From NCBI RefSeq assembly GCF_008806385.1, contig NZ_VZZK01000028.1, positions 1 through 64,000 of the forward strand: a stretch of DNA of 64,000 nucleotides, written 5' to 3'. Each line of letters starts with the position of its first letter. Within the stretch, counting starts at the first letter, position 1. Positions 1-9,392 of the stretch are shown here, one piece after another. The notes below the pieces were generated by a model. That model searched no databases and had not been told where the DNA came from. It was given only the letters and a program-made list of their open reading frames with translations. The translations under genes and the position numbers were made by a program. Origin of the DNA: Methylobacterium soli (GTDB lineage Bacteria > Pseudomonadota > Alphaproteobacteria > Rhizobiales > Beijerinckiaceae).

Positions 1-60
<60 letters not shown>

Positions 61-80
61 ACACCAACACACCGACACAG

Positions 81-113
81 AACCCCGCCAGGCGAAAGCC
101 TGGCGGGGTTTGC
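81..113 (+). terminator. Rho-independent terminator after tRNA-fMet
   Basis: A perfect 13-bp stem (81-93 with 98-110) closes on a GAAA tetraloop and ends in a short T run. It lies 20 bases after the tRNA CCA end and ends just before cobF. Confidence 0.85.
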
Positions 114-136
114 GCGTTGGGGCTAAAGCCCAGGGC

Positions 137-895
137 ATGCGCAAACTTCGTCTGATCGGCATCGGTACCGGCAATCCCGAGCATCTCACCTTGCAGGCCG
201 TCGGGGCGCTGGAGAGCGTCGAGGTGGTGTTCATCCTCGACAAGGGTGAGGCAAAGGCCGAACTCCTGCGCCTGCGCCGCGAGATCTGCGAGCGCTTCAT
301 CACGCGCCCCTTCCGCTTCGTCGTGGCTCAGGACCCCGAGCGCGATCGCAATCCAGGCGATTATGCGGCCGCGGTCGAGGCTTGGCACACGGCGCGCGCC
401 GTTCTCTACGAGACACTCATTCTGCGCGAACTCGCGGCGGGTGCCTGCGGCGCCATCCTGGTCTGGGGCGACCCGGCGCTCTACGATAGCACGCTGCGCA
501 TCATCGACCGCATCGTCGCGCGCGGTCACCTTCCCCTCGATTACGATGTCATCCCGGGCATCAGCAGCGTGCAGGCGCTCGCCGCGAGCCATCGCATTGC
601 CCTGAACCGGATCGGAGGTCCGATCCACATCACGACCGGCCGCGCGATCGCCGACGGCCTGAAGCCGGATGCCGAGAGCACCGTGGTGATGCTCGATGGC
701 GATCCACGCTTCGAGCATCTCGATCCGGATCTGACCATCTATTGGGGCGCCTATCTCGGCACGGCCAACGAGATCATCCTGGCCGGCCGCCTCGGCGCGG
801 TGGCCGGCGAGATCCGGCGCCTGCGCGCCGAGGCCCGTGCCCACCACGGCTGGATCATGGACACCTACCTCCTGCGCGCACCGGATCGACGCTGA
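137..895 (+). CDS. cobF: Precorrin-6A synthase (deacetylating), CobF
   Basis: This is a 252-residue SAM-dependent tetrapyrrole methylase that methylates C-1 of the corrin ring with loss of acetate, in the aerobic cobalamin pathway. The N-terminal GIGTGNPEHLT loop (about residues 8-18), the GDPALYDS segment and the later PGISSVQ motif are typical of the family. I chose the ATG at 137. A longer TTG-started frame begins inside the preceding terminator hairpin and is unlikely. No other cob gene is adjacent, so it is an isolated pathway gene here. The helicase gene follows after about 60 bases on the same strand. Confidence 0.9.
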   Translation: MRKLRLIGIGTGNPEHLTLQAVGALESVEVVFILDKGEAKAELLRLRREICERFITRPFRFVVAQDPERDRNPGDYAAAVEAWHTARAVLYETLILRELAAGACGAILVWGDPALYDSTLRIIDRIVARGHLPLDYDVIPGISSVQALAASHRIALNRIGGPIHITTGRAIADGLKPDAESTVVMLDGDPRFEHLDPDLTIYWGAYLGTANEIILAGRLGAVAGEIRRLRAEARAHHGWIMDTYLLRAPDRR

Positions 896-957
896 ATCGC
901 GCCTGCGCGGCCATTCGGCCACGGACGAACTCGACCGTTCCGCGCTAGAGCCGGACC

Positions 958-2598
958 ATGCTGCAGCTTCGTCCCTACCAGCGCGCGAGCCTCGACGCGC
1001 TCGAGGCCTCTTGGAAGAGGGGAGGGCGCAACGACCTGATCGTGTTGCCGACGGGGGCCGGCAAGGCCCTCGTGATCGCGGCGCTCGTCCGTGAGACCCT
1101 GGCCGGCGATCCGGCGCAGCGCATCGCCATCGTGACCCATACACGCGAGTTGATCGCCCAGAACCATCAGGAACTCCTGGCTTACTGGCCGGAGGCACCC
1201 ACCGGGCTCTACTCGGCAGGCTTGGGCCGGCACGAGGCCGAGGCGCAGATCCTGTTCTGCGGCATCCAGTCCGTCTCGCACCGGGTGGGCGAGATCGGTG
1301 CCTGCGATCTCGTCATCGTCGACGAGGCGCATCTGATCCCGCGCTCGGCGGAGACGCGCTACGGCCGCTTTCTCGCGGCCCTGCGGTCTCTCAAACCGGA
1401 TCTGCGCGTCGTGGGCCTCACGGCGACGCCCTATCGCCTCGATTCCGGCCGCCTCGACGAGGGAGCCGGACGGGTCTTCGAGCGTATCGTCTACGAGGCG
1501 AATGTCGGCGACCTGATCCAGCAGGCCTATCTCTCGCCCCTCGTATCCAAGGCGACCCTGACGGCCCTCGACGTCAGCGGCGTCGGGAAACGCGGCGGAG
1601 ATTACATCCCGAGTGCCCTCGAAGCGGCGGTGAACCAGGAATGGATCACCCGGGCCGCCGTGGAGGAGATGGTGAGCTACGGCGAGAACCGCCGCACTTG
1701 GCTCGCCTTCTGCGCCGGCCTTGCCCATGCGGCCGCAGTGCGCGACGCCATCCGCCGGCACGGGTTTTCCTGTGAGACGATTTCCGGCGAGACCGGCAAA
1801 CGCGAGCGCGACCGGATCATCCGATCCTTTCGGGCGGGGCAGATCCGCTGCCTGACCTCCGTCGGCGTGCTGGCGACGGGCTTCAACGTGCCGGCGGTCG
1901 ATCTCATCGCCCTGCTTCGCCCGACGCAGAGCACCGGCCTATACGTGCAGCAGGTTGGCCGTGCGCTTCGGCGGGCGCCCGGAAAATCGGACGCGCTGAT
2001 CCTCGATTATGCCGGCCTCGTGCGCATGCACGGACCCATCGACATCGTGACGGCCCGGACCGCCGCGGCGGTGAAGGGCAGGGAAGGGGAGGTGCGCGCC
2101 AAGCCCTGCCCCGGCTGTGGCGCCCTGATCGCCCTCAATGCCAGCACCTGCGAGGCCTGCTGGGTCGAGCCGGGCGACGGGGAGGCGGAGGTGAAGCACG
2201 AGGCGGCGGCCGATGACGAGCTTCCGATCCTCTCCGAGCAAGCTCTGGCCTGGATACGGATCCGGGCCTGGAGCTTTCGGCGGCGGAAACAGGCCGGCCT
2301 GCCGGATTGCCTCGAGATCGATCTGCGCCTCGCCGATGACCGGCACCACGAACTCCGGCTCTGCCTGGAGCAGAGCGGCTATCCGCGCGAGAAGGCGGTG
2401 CAGTGCTGGCGTGGGTTCGGCGGCGGGCGCGACGCACCGATGACCGTCTCCGAGGCGCTGGACCGGCAGGACGATCTCATTCGGCCGGCGGCAATCCGGA
2501 TCCGCAGCCAGGGGCGCCTCACCGAGACCATCGAGTACCGGTTCACGGATGGCCGCGCCTTCTCGGATCTCCACCGCCTGGACGATCGCGCGGCCTGA
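958..2598 (+). CDS. DEAD/DEAH-box superfamily II helicase with zinc-ribbon tail
   Basis: A 546-residue SF2 helicase-like ATPase. RecA domain 1 holds a Walker A segment at 31-37, DEAH at 122-125 and TATP at 155-158. RecA domain 2 has a QQVGRALR motif VI near 330. A CPGC...C..C zinc ribbon follows near 384-400, then a C-terminal region of unknown role. The family remodels nucleic acids, and the substrate here is unknown. The Walker A reads PTGAGKA: the usual Ser/Thr after the lysine is Ala (codon GCC), which is unusual for an active helicase. The GC content and style match the neighbours. Confidence 0.85.
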   Translation: MLQLRPYQRASLDALEASWKRGGRNDLIVLPTGAGKALVIAALVRETLAGDPAQRIAIVTHTRELIAQNHQELLAYWPEAPTGLYSAGLGRHEAEAQILFCGIQSVSHRVGEIGACDLVIVDEAHLIPRSAETRYGRFLAALRSLKPDLRVVGLTATPYRLDSGRLDEGAGRVFERIVYEANVGDLIQQAYLSPLVSKATLTALDVSGVGKRGGDYIPSALEAAVNQEWITRAAVEEMVSYGENRRTWLAFCAGLAHAAAVRDAIRRHGFSCETISGETGKRERDRIIRSFRAGQIRCLTSVGVLATGFNVPAVDLIALLRPTQSTGLYVQQVGRALRRAPGKSDALILDYAGLVRMHGPIDIVTARTAAAVKGREGEVRAKPCPGCGALIALNASTCEACWVEPGDGEAEVKHEAAADDELPILSEQALAWIRIRAWSFRRRKQAGLPDCLEIDLRLADDRHHELRLCLEQSGYPREKAVQCWRGFGGGRDAPMTVSEALDRQDDLIRPAAIRIRSQGRLTETIEYRFTDGRAFSDLHRLDDRAA

Positions 2599-2640
2599 GA
2601 CGGGGCAGGGGGGTTGGGGCCCCCTCACCCGCTCCGCCTC

Positions 2641-3027
2641 TCAGGCGGCTGGCGCGTCCGGCCGGAAGAACAGGCCGGCCTTGAGGCTGTCCCCGATGCG
2701 ATGCGCGCGGTCGACCACCATGTCTGCGATGGGAGGCGTGAAGGCGGCGCTGGCCGTATCCTCGAAGAGATCGAGCCAGCGCGCGAAATGCGCGGGCTGA
2801 AGCGTCCCGACGGCCTGGTGCTTGCCGAAGGGATTGCCCTTGTAGCGGCCGGATTTCAGCAGCACCGAGGACCAGAAATCCTGGATCACCGCGAGATGGC
2901 GCGGCCATTCGGAATCCGGGATGGCACGGGCAAAGACCGGGCCGATCAGGTCGTCCTGGCGCACTCTCGCGTAGAAGGCAGTGAGAAACGCCTGCAGGCT
3001 CGCCTCCGTCAGGCTTGCATCGGGCAT
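2641..3027 (-). CDS. Group III truncated haemoglobin
   Basis: A 128-residue 2-on-2 globin, short as expected for the family. The E-helix region HLAVIQDFWSSVL and the PFGKHQAV segment with the presumed proximal His are group III features. Such globins bind O2 or NO, and their physiological role is often unclear. The start was set at the ATG at 3027 because the upstream extension is Arg/Cys/Pro-rich and not globin-like. A GGAG-type sequence lies 14-20 bases upstream. It converges on the helicase gene, separated by about 40 bases. Confidence 0.88.
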   Translation of the reverse strand: MPDASLTEASLQAFLTAFYARVRQDDLIGPVFARAIPDSEWPRHLAVIQDFWSSVLLKSGRYKGNPFGKHQAVGTLQPAHFARWLDLFEDTASAAFTPPIADMVVDRAHRIGDSLKAGLFFRPDAPAA

Positions 3028-3337
3028 CGCGGTCCGGACCCTGATCTCCTGTCGGCGCTCAGCGCGCCGGCCAAGCCGGGGAGGGGCAAGAGATGCGCAA
3101 GGGGCAAGGCATGCCTGACACCTCCTCCGACATTCTGCCCCGATCCGACCCATTACAACCCCAGGGGAGGGCAATGAAGCCCCCTCGCCCAGGACGAATG
3201 TTCGCGCCAGCGGCGTTCCGCGCCGGGACGAGGCCTGAGTGCCGGGACGAGAGCCATCGATCCTGGGGACGCCGAACCTGGGACTTCAGGCCGATCAGGT
3301 TCCATAATATATCTTATGCGAATTAGAATGGCAGGGC

Positions 3338-3360
3338 CCGACGGGGCTGCTCCCCGTCGG
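3338..3360 (-). terminator. Hairpin terminator downstream of the 3371-3808 gene
   Basis: A perfect 9-bp GC stem (3338-3346 with 3352-3360) with a 5-base loop starts 10 bases after the stop of the minus-strand gene. There is no U-tract immediately after it, but AT-rich sequence (3300-3330) lies further on. The rest of 3028-3370 shows no convincing gene. Confidence 0.55.
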
Positions 3361-3370
3361 CTCGCGGCCT

Positions 3371-3808
3371 TCAGCGCACCGAGACCCGGATCTCGGATTC
3401 GAACCCCGTGCCGTCCGGATTGATGATGAAGATCCGGTAGGTGTCGGTTCCCTCGAACCCCTCCTCCGCCTCGTAGATCATCTTCAGCCCCGGCACCCGC
3501 TTGGCGTTGCAGACCGCGAGCGGCGAGCCGGCCGCGTAGCGGGGAAAGGATTCGGTCTGGGCGAAGTCGACCTTGCCGTGCCTGGGCGCGGCGAGCAGCC
3601 GGGCCACGGTCGGCCCCTGCGTGGTGCAATCGGGAAAGAGCGACGCGAAGAACCCGATCGTGCGGGCTTCGCCCTTCGGCACAACGCGCGCCATCGGAAA
3701 CACGGGCGGCGCCGGTTCGGGGATCGCGGCGGGTGCCGTGCTCTCGGCGCTTCCGGCCAGGCCCGAGCCGAACAGGAGAAGGTTCAGGGTCAAAATCGCG
3801 AGTCGCAT
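3371..3808 (-). CDS. Hypothetical secreted protein
   Basis: A 145-residue protein with an N-terminal signal peptide (hydrophobic residues 3-18, LLLFGSGLAGSA, with likely cleavage shortly after). A Pro/Ala-rich linker follows, then a compact domain with two cysteines (in FPDCT and AVCNA) that could pair in the periplasm. The C-terminal YRIFIINPDGTGFESEI resembles a beta-sandwich edge, but I recognise no family with certainty. It lies downstream of the RND operon on the same strand after a 75-base gap and may be transcribed with it. Confidence 0.7.
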   Translation of the reverse strand: MRLAILTLNLLLFGSGLAGSAESTAPAAIPEPAPPVFPMARVVPKGEARTIGFFASLFPDCTTQGPTVARLLAAPRHGKVDFAQTESFPRYAAGSPLAVCNAKRVPGLKMIYEAEEGFEGTDTYRIFIINPDGTGFESEIRVSVR

Positions 3809-3883
3809 GGGTCCCCCATTGCCGATCCGTACGCCAGCCGACGCCGTAGGGGTAGGGCGGGATCGGCCTCCGCAGAAGGCCGC

Positions 3884-6800
3884 TCAGTCGCCGATCCGGG
3901 CCCCCTCGCCCGCCCGGCTCCACCCGGGAGGCGGGGCGGGCCCATCGCCCGCTCCCCTGCCCTCCGCCAGCTGGAATCGGCCGAATCGGAGCGCGAGGGT
4001 CGGCAGGATCAGCAGATTGAGAATCGTGGAGGTCACGAGACCGCCGAGGATCACGATGGCCATCGGTCCCTCGATCTCGCGGCCGGGCTCACCGGCGCCG
4101 AGCGCCAAGGGCAGCAGGCCGAGACCGGTGACCAGGGAGGTCATCAGGATCGGCACGAGGCGGTCGGCGGCGCCCTCGATGGCGCAGTCCGTATCCCAGG
4201 AACGTCCCTCGACACTCACGAGATGCTCGTAATGCGAGATCATCATGATGGTGTTGCGCAGGCTGATGCCGAACAGGGTCACGAAGCCGACGATGGAGCC
4301 GAGCGACAGGACGGCCCCGGTGGCGAAGACCGCGAACACCCCGCCGACGAAGGCGAAGGGCAGGTTCACGAGCACCAGAAGGAGATTGCGCAGGGAGCCC
4401 GTCACCACGGCGAGCAGCAGCACGATTCCGAGCCCGGCCAGCGCCGAGTAGGTGAGGAGGTCGCGCCGGGCCCGCCCCTGCGCCTCCGCGGAGCCCGAGA
4501 AGGAGACGTAGACCCCCTCCGGCAGGCGGACCTCGCGAGCGATCTTGCGCTTGGCGGCGGTCACGAAGGAATCGATGTCCCGGCCAACCACATTGGCGGT
4601 CACCGCCTGGACGCGCTGGGCACCCTGGTGCTGGACCTGATAGCGCCCCGAGGTCTCGTAGATGTCGGCGACCTGAGAGAGGCGGATATAGGTCCCGCTC
4701 GGCGTGCGCAGGGGCAGGTCGCCGACCGCCGTCAGGCGCGCCCGCACACCCGAATCGAGGATGACGATGACGTTGAAGACGGCGTTCCCCTCGTAGGATT
4801 GGCCGACGATGTCGCCCTGGTAGGCGGTCCGGACGGATTCCAGCACCTCGATGGCGTCGAGGCCCCAATGGCGCAGATCGTTGGGACGGAGCCCCACATT
4901 GATCTGCGGAAGGCCCACGGGCGATGCCTGCTGGATGTCGCTCGCACCCCGCACCTCCGCGAGTTCCTTGGCGACCGCGCGGGCGGCAGCCTCGATCCGG
5001 TCGAGATCATTGCCGATCAGGTTGATGACCACAGGGGCGGTGAAGCCAGAGACCGTCTCCTCGATGCGCTCGGTGAGGAAGGTCTTCAGCGAGAACGCGG
5101 CGCCGGGGAACCCCGCCATCAGGGCACGGATCTGTGTTTCCACGGTCTTCTGGCCGGCACCGTCCAGGCCGGGTTCGAGGTCGATGTGGATCTCGCTGTA
5201 ATGCGGACCGGCCGTGTCCTGGCCGGCCTCCGCCCGCCCGATCTGCGAGGCCACCGAACGGATCCCCTGGATGCGCAGCAACTCGGCCGTGATCAGGGTG
5301 CCGAGGCGCTCCGATTCCTGCAGCGAGGTGCCGGGTGCCCCCGCCATATGGAGGATCAGGTGTCCTTCCTTGAGATCGGGCAGGAAGGTCCCGCCGAAGA
5401 GGGGGGCAAGGGCCGCCCCCGACAGCGTCAGCACCACGCCGCTCGCGATGACGATGCGCGGGTAGCGATTGATACGGGTCAGGAGCCGCCCATAGATGCC
5501 CTGCGACCAACGCATCACCGGCGGGTCGCGGCTCTCGACCTGCCGCTGCCGAGTCAGCAGCAGCATGGCGAGCGCGGGCGTGACGGTGAGCGCCACCCCG
5601 AGGGAGGCAATCACGGCCAGGATGTAGGCGAGGCTCAAGGGGCCGAACAGGCGGCCGGCGACGCCCGACAGGGCAAGGACCGGGAGGAACACCAGAAGGA
5701 CCGCGAAGGTCGCGTAGGCCACAGCCGTGCGCACCTCGAGGATCGCGTCGAGCACCACCCTCCCCTCCGCCCGCGGTTGGCTCAGGCGGCGGTTCTCGCG
5801 CAGGCGCCGCACCACGTTCTCGACGCCGATTACCGCGTCGTCCACCACCTCGCCGATGGCGATGGCGAGGCCGCCGAGCGTCATGGTGTTGAGGCTCTCG
5901 CCGAGCGCCTGGAGCGCCAGGACGGCCGCGATCAGCGAGAGCGGAATGGCGACGGCGCTGATCACGCAGGTGCGCCAATCGTACAGGAAGGCGAACAGCA
6001 CCACGATGACGAGGAGGCCGCCGAGCGCCAGGGCCTGCAGGACGTTGTCGTTGGCGACCCGGATGAAGTTCGCGGGCCGGAACAGGTCAGGCCGCAGGGT
6101 CACCCCCTCGCGCTCCAGGGCGGGGCGCAGATCCTCGAGGGCTGCCTCGACGCGGGCGGTGACCTCGCGCGTGTTGGCGCCGTACTGGGCGCCGACCATC
6201 AGGAGGACCCCGGGCTTGCCGTCGACCAGGGCGGCACTGATCGGCGGCTCGGGCGCCGCCACGACATTGGCCACATCGCCCAGCACCACGCTCGCCCCGC
6301 CCTCGTTGACGAGGACCGTGCGGGCGATCTCCGCCGGTGTCAGCGCCTGCCCCTCGGTCTGGAGCACGATGCGCTGGTTGGGCGTGTCGACGAAGCCCGC
6401 CCCCCGGACGCCGGTGGCCTTGCGGGCCGCCGCGAGCACGTCGTTGAGCCCGACCCGGAACCGGATCAGGTCGCTCGGACGCACCTGCACCTGCAGCGAG
6501 CGCACCCCCCCGCCGTAGACCGAGACCTGGGCGATCCCCGGGACCGCGAGGAGGCGCAGCCGCACGGTCCAGTCGGCGAGGGTGCGCAGCTCCAGGCTCG
6601 ACCGCTTCTCCGATGTCAGGCCGACGAGCAGCACCGTGCTGGTTGAGGAGGTCAACGCCGTCATGGCGGGCGGCATCACGCCCTGGGGCAGCCGCCCGGC
6701 AAGGGCCGTCAGGCGCTCGGTGACGAGCTGGCGCACGCGGTAGATGTCGTTGCCGGTGGTAAACACCGCCGTGATGACCGACAGCCCCTGGATCGAGGAG

Positions 6801-7072
6801 GAGCGCAGCGACTCGATGCCCGGCAAGCCGTTCACCGCGACCTCGATCGGCTGCGTCACCAGCACCTCGACCTGCTCCGGATTAAGGCCCGGCGCCTCGG
6901 TCTGAATCACCACCGAGGGTGGCGCGAATTCGGGGAAGACGTCGTACTTGGCATCGCCCAGCGTCATGAGGCCGAAGGCGAGCACCGCGAAGGCCAGGGC
7001 CAGCACGACGCCGCGGAAGCGCACCGCGAAGGCGACGAGGGCCGCCTGCGGCCCGGACGGGGGCATTCTCAC
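3884..7072 (-). CDS. CzcA/CusA-family RND efflux permease
   Basis: A 1062-residue inner-membrane proton-driven pump, normal length for RND permeases. It has a first TM helix at about 15-35, two large periplasmic loops and membrane bundles near 340-540 and 870-1040. Overall similarity is to heavy-metal (HME) RND pumps, yet the TM4 relay reads GEVVDDAVIGVEN. The Asp aligned by eye to the first relay residue of CusA/CzcA is missing, so metal specificity is uncertain. It starts with GTG at 7072 (an ATG two codons later is possible). Only one base separates it from the adaptor gene upstream, so they form an operon. No outer-membrane channel gene is nearby. Confidence 0.87.
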   Translation of the reverse strand: MRMPPSGPQAALVAFAVRFRGVVLALAFAVLAFGLMTLGDAKYDVFPEFAPPSVVIQTEAPGLNPEQVEVLVTQPIEVAVNGLPGIESLRSSSIQGLSVITAVFTTGNDIYRVRQLVTERLTALAGRLPQGVMPPAMTALTSSTSTVLLVGLTSEKRSSLELRTLADWTVRLRLLAVPGIAQVSVYGGGVRSLQVQVRPSDLIRFRVGLNDVLAAARKATGVRGAGFVDTPNQRIVLQTEGQALTPAEIARTVLVNEGGASVVLGDVANVVAAPEPPISAALVDGKPGVLLMVGAQYGANTREVTARVEAALEDLRPALEREGVTLRPDLFRPANFIRVANDNVLQALALGGLLVIVVLFAFLYDWRTCVISAVAIPLSLIAAVLALQALGESLNTMTLGGLAIAIGEVVDDAVIGVENVVRRLRENRRLSQPRAEGRVVLDAILEVRTAVAYATFAVLLVFLPVLALSGVAGRLFGPLSLAYILAVIASLGVALTVTPALAMLLLTRQRQVESRDPPVMRWSQGIYGRLLTRINRYPRIVIASGVVLTLSGAALAPLFGGTFLPDLKEGHLILHMAGAPGTSLQESERLGTLITAELLRIQGIRSVASQIGRAEAGQDTAGPHYSEIHIDLEPGLDGAGQKTVETQIRALMAGFPGAAFSLKTFLTERIEETVSGFTAPVVINLIGNDLDRIEAAARAVAKELAEVRGASDIQQASPVGLPQINVGLRPNDLRHWGLDAIEVLESVRTAYQGDIVGQSYEGNAVFNVIVILDSGVRARLTAVGDLPLRTPSGTYIRLSQVADIYETSGRYQVQHQGAQRVQAVTANVVGRDIDSFVTAAKRKIAREVRLPEGVYVSFSGSAEAQGRARRDLLTYSALAGLGIVLLLAVVTGSLRNLLLVLVNLPFAFVGGVFAVFATGAVLSLGSIVGFVTLFGISLRNTIMMISHYEHLVSVEGRSWDTDCAIEGAADRLVPILMTSLVTGLGLLPLALGAGEPGREIEGPMAIVILGGLVTSTILNLLILPTLALRFGRFQLAEGRGAGDGPAPPPGWSRAGEGARIGD

Positions 7073-7073
7073 G

Positions 7074-8186
7074 TCAGTCGTCGTCCGCGCCGCCGGAGAC
7101 CTGGAGCAGGCTCTTCATCTCCTCGGACAGGAGCGCCTGCGCGCCCTTCAGCACGATCTCGGTCTCGCCGGTCAGATCCTCGACGACGTAGGCGTCGTCG
7201 GAGATCGGCGTGCTCGCCTTGAGCGGATGGCGCACGAAGGCGTTCTCGGACAGGCCGCGATAGACCCAGGTCCCGCCCTGCCAGTGCACGACCGCATCCT
7301 CCGGAACCAGGGTGCCGATCACGATGCGGTCGGCGGGCAGGAAGGCCAGGGTACTCATGCCGGGCATCAGGCCGCTATCCCCGGCCACGATGTAGAAGAA
7401 GCTCTGACCCTGGATGCGCGGATCGGTGCGGGTTGCTGCCGAGACGAAGCGCAGGGCGACACGGCTCGACTGGGGCGGCACCTCCGCGAAGGCGAGGCCG
7501 GGCGCACCCTTGAGCGCCTCGCCCGGCGGCAACGTCACCTGCATCAGGAAATCCGTGCGCTCGATCAGGCGGGTGATGACGGGCGAGCGCTCGACGATCG
7601 CCCTGCCGATCACCGGCCCCCATTCCTGCTGCGCCGTGGCCGCGAGGGTGCGGATCTGGGAATCCGCCGCCATCAGGGCCGCCTGGTCGGTCTGATAGGT
7701 GCCTTCCGTCGTCTCCACCTGCACTGTGGTGGCGTATTGGCCGAGGTTCTTCGCGCGCAGGGACGCGCTGCGCGAGACCTCGGCGCGCGCCTGCGCGGTC
7801 TGGAGCTGGGCCTTCGCGCTCGCGTAGGAGTTCGTGAGCTCGGTCACCCGGGCAAGGTCGAGGACACTGCCATAGGCCTGCAGTTCCTCCCGGTGTCTCT
7901 TCGCTGTCACGCGCGCGGTCTCAAGCCCGAGGCGCGCCCGCTCCTCGGGCGTCAGGCGGACCACCGTGCGCCCGTCCTCGATCGCCGTCCGGGTCGCCGG
8001 CAGGTGAGGGCGCTCGGCCGGCGCGGGAGCCACGCGCTCGCGCCAAGCCGAGAGCAGGGACGTCGTGCGGGCCTGCATCCCGGCGCGATACGGGGCGCCC
8101 GCCTCCGTGAAGGCGAAGACGCCGAGGACGACGGCCGACAAGATGAGGAGAACCAGAAGGGTGGGGCGCCGCCGCCGCTGAACCAA
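7074..8186 (-). CDS. RND efflux periplasmic adaptor (membrane fusion protein)
   Basis: A 370-residue adaptor that would connect the RND permease to an outer-membrane channel. It has an N-terminal anchor helix (about 8-27), a coiled-coil hairpin around 110-190 (Ala/Gln/Glu-rich) and beta domains after it, including a typical FLPADRIVIGTLVPEDAVV segment near 270-290. The gene is upstream of the permease on the same strand with one base between them. The usual lipoyl half-motifs are weak, so its exact subfamily is not assigned. Confidence 0.82.
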   Translation of the reverse strand: MVQRRRRPTLLVLLILSAVVLGVFAFTEAGAPYRAGMQARTTSLLSAWRERVAPAPAERPHLPATRTAIEDGRTVVRLTPEERARLGLETARVTAKRHREELQAYGSVLDLARVTELTNSYASAKAQLQTAQARAEVSRSASLRAKNLGQYATTVQVETTEGTYQTDQAALMAADSQIRTLAATAQQEWGPVIGRAIVERSPVITRLIERTDFLMQVTLPPGEALKGAPGLAFAEVPPQSSRVALRFVSAATRTDPRIQGQSFFYIVAGDSGLMPGMSTLAFLPADRIVIGTLVPEDAVVHWQGGTWVYRGLSENAFVRHPLKASTPISDDAYVVEDLTGETEIVLKGAQALLSEEMKSLLQVSGGADDD

Positions 8187-8885
8187 AGCCGCCTCCCCTC
8201 CCCTTCACTGCACCAGAACATTTCTTTGTCGAGGTCCTTGCCGGTTTTGCCCGGAAACGAATGCCGAATCTACCCGGTCCTGAACGATTTCGGTGTCCAG
8301 CCTATCCGTAATCGCGGCGCGTGCGATCCTGCCCCGGGCATTCCAATAGGAGAAGGCGGCTCCTGCCCGTCTCGCGGCGTGGTCAAAGCATCGCCGCGTT
8401 GACGGAGCCGGATGCGAGATCTCGCCCATGCCGAAAGCTCGGCGAGCCCTCCGCGATGTCGCGGCAGAGCGACTTGAAACACGTCGAGCCAAGCAAGCCC
8501 GGAGCGATCATGCGCAGCCCCGTCGCACCGAGCGGAGGCTTCCCTCGCGTGATGGCGCTGGACGATCCCCGGCCTCAGGCCGCTCGATCCGCTGCGCGGG
8601 CGCGTCGGTCCCTTCCTGCAGCATCGCGCGTCTGTCCCTGCGTCGGGTCAGTGATTGCACGAAGAAAAGGCATGATCGACAATGGATATAATCCGCATCG
8701 AGAATGTGTCAGCTCACACCTCCGTGCGACGCGGCACAGAAAGATAATATATATCGGATTAAAATATCCGTTTTATACTCGTAACGTAGCGCACATAACT
8801 CACTAGATCGCTCATCTATCTTCCGTCTCCTGGACGCAGAGCGGACCTCTGCGACAAAAAATGATGTCAACGAGAGGAAGAAACG
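8187..8885. other. 699-base intergenic region, AT-rich in its second half
   Basis: No convincing gene is present: the short frames here are Arg/Ser-rich shadows. Bases 8690-8830 are strikingly AT-rich for this genome and contain a 5-bp inverted repeat, CGGAT/ATCCG, followed by TTTTAT (around 8756-8776). A 7-bp hairpin (8835-8841 with 8847-8853) sits in the likely leader of the gene at 8886. The region probably holds the promoter of that gene and the promoter of the divergent efflux operon. Confidence 0.5.
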
Positions 8886-9173
8886 ATGGAGCGCTTCGTT
8901 GTCGCCACCTCCTTGGCCGTCGCGGTCGGACTGCCGGTCGCCGCGCAGGCGGGTGGGAGCGGCGGGGATCGTCAGGCAGCCGGCGGCGGGTTCATGAGCC
9001 CGTCTGTCAGCGACCCCTACCACGACCCGCGATCGATCGATTCGCAGCGCCGCGGCACCGGCCAGATCCTCGGCCAGTCGATGACGTCGGAGAATGCCGG
9101 CGCCCGCACTCCGCAGCGCGACCCCATCGCGCCGCGCTGGGCCAACGGCACCCTCCCCCCACGCGGCCGCTGA
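8886..9173 (+). CDS. Small secreted hypothetical protein
   Basis: A 95-residue protein with a signal peptide (MERFVVATSLAVAVGLPVAAQA, likely cut after AQA). The remaining Gly/Ser/Arg-rich chain of about 73 residues has low predicted structure. AGAGGAAG eight to fifteen bases upstream is a good ribosome binding site, which supports real translation. I recognise no family. It is preceded by a long AT-rich region and followed by the carbonic anhydrase gene 219 bases on. Confidence 0.65.
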   Translation: MERFVVATSLAVAVGLPVAAQAGGSGGDRQAAGGGFMSPSVSDPYHDPRSIDSQRRGTGQILGQSMTSENAGARTPQRDPIAPRWANGTLPPRGR

Positions 9174-9392
9174 CCTTCTCATCCCAGGTCGAACGGCTGA
9201 ACATTCGGGACCGCGCGCCTGCAACCGTCTCGTTTCCGCAGGCCCCCGGCCGGTTCGGGTGCGAGCCAGCCCATCGCCATCATCGTTGCGGGGTCAACCG
9301 CCCAGGACCTGCTGTCCCGACGGCCGGACGCGTCTGTCCGGCCCACGACCCCGCAGGCCCGCGCAGACCTTCGTCATCACAAGAGGAACGAC

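Noticed and set aside
3578-6646. Very long plus-strand frame (1022 codons) opposite the RND pump
   Set aside because: It is rich in Arg, Gly, Asp and His without any domain and lies exactly antisense to a clear RND permease. Long antisense frames are expected in GC-rich coding DNA.
8321-8806. Plus-strand frames in the 8.2-8.9 kb gap
   Set aside because: Arg/Ser/Ala-rich, no binding site, no domain, and they run into the AT-rich leader.
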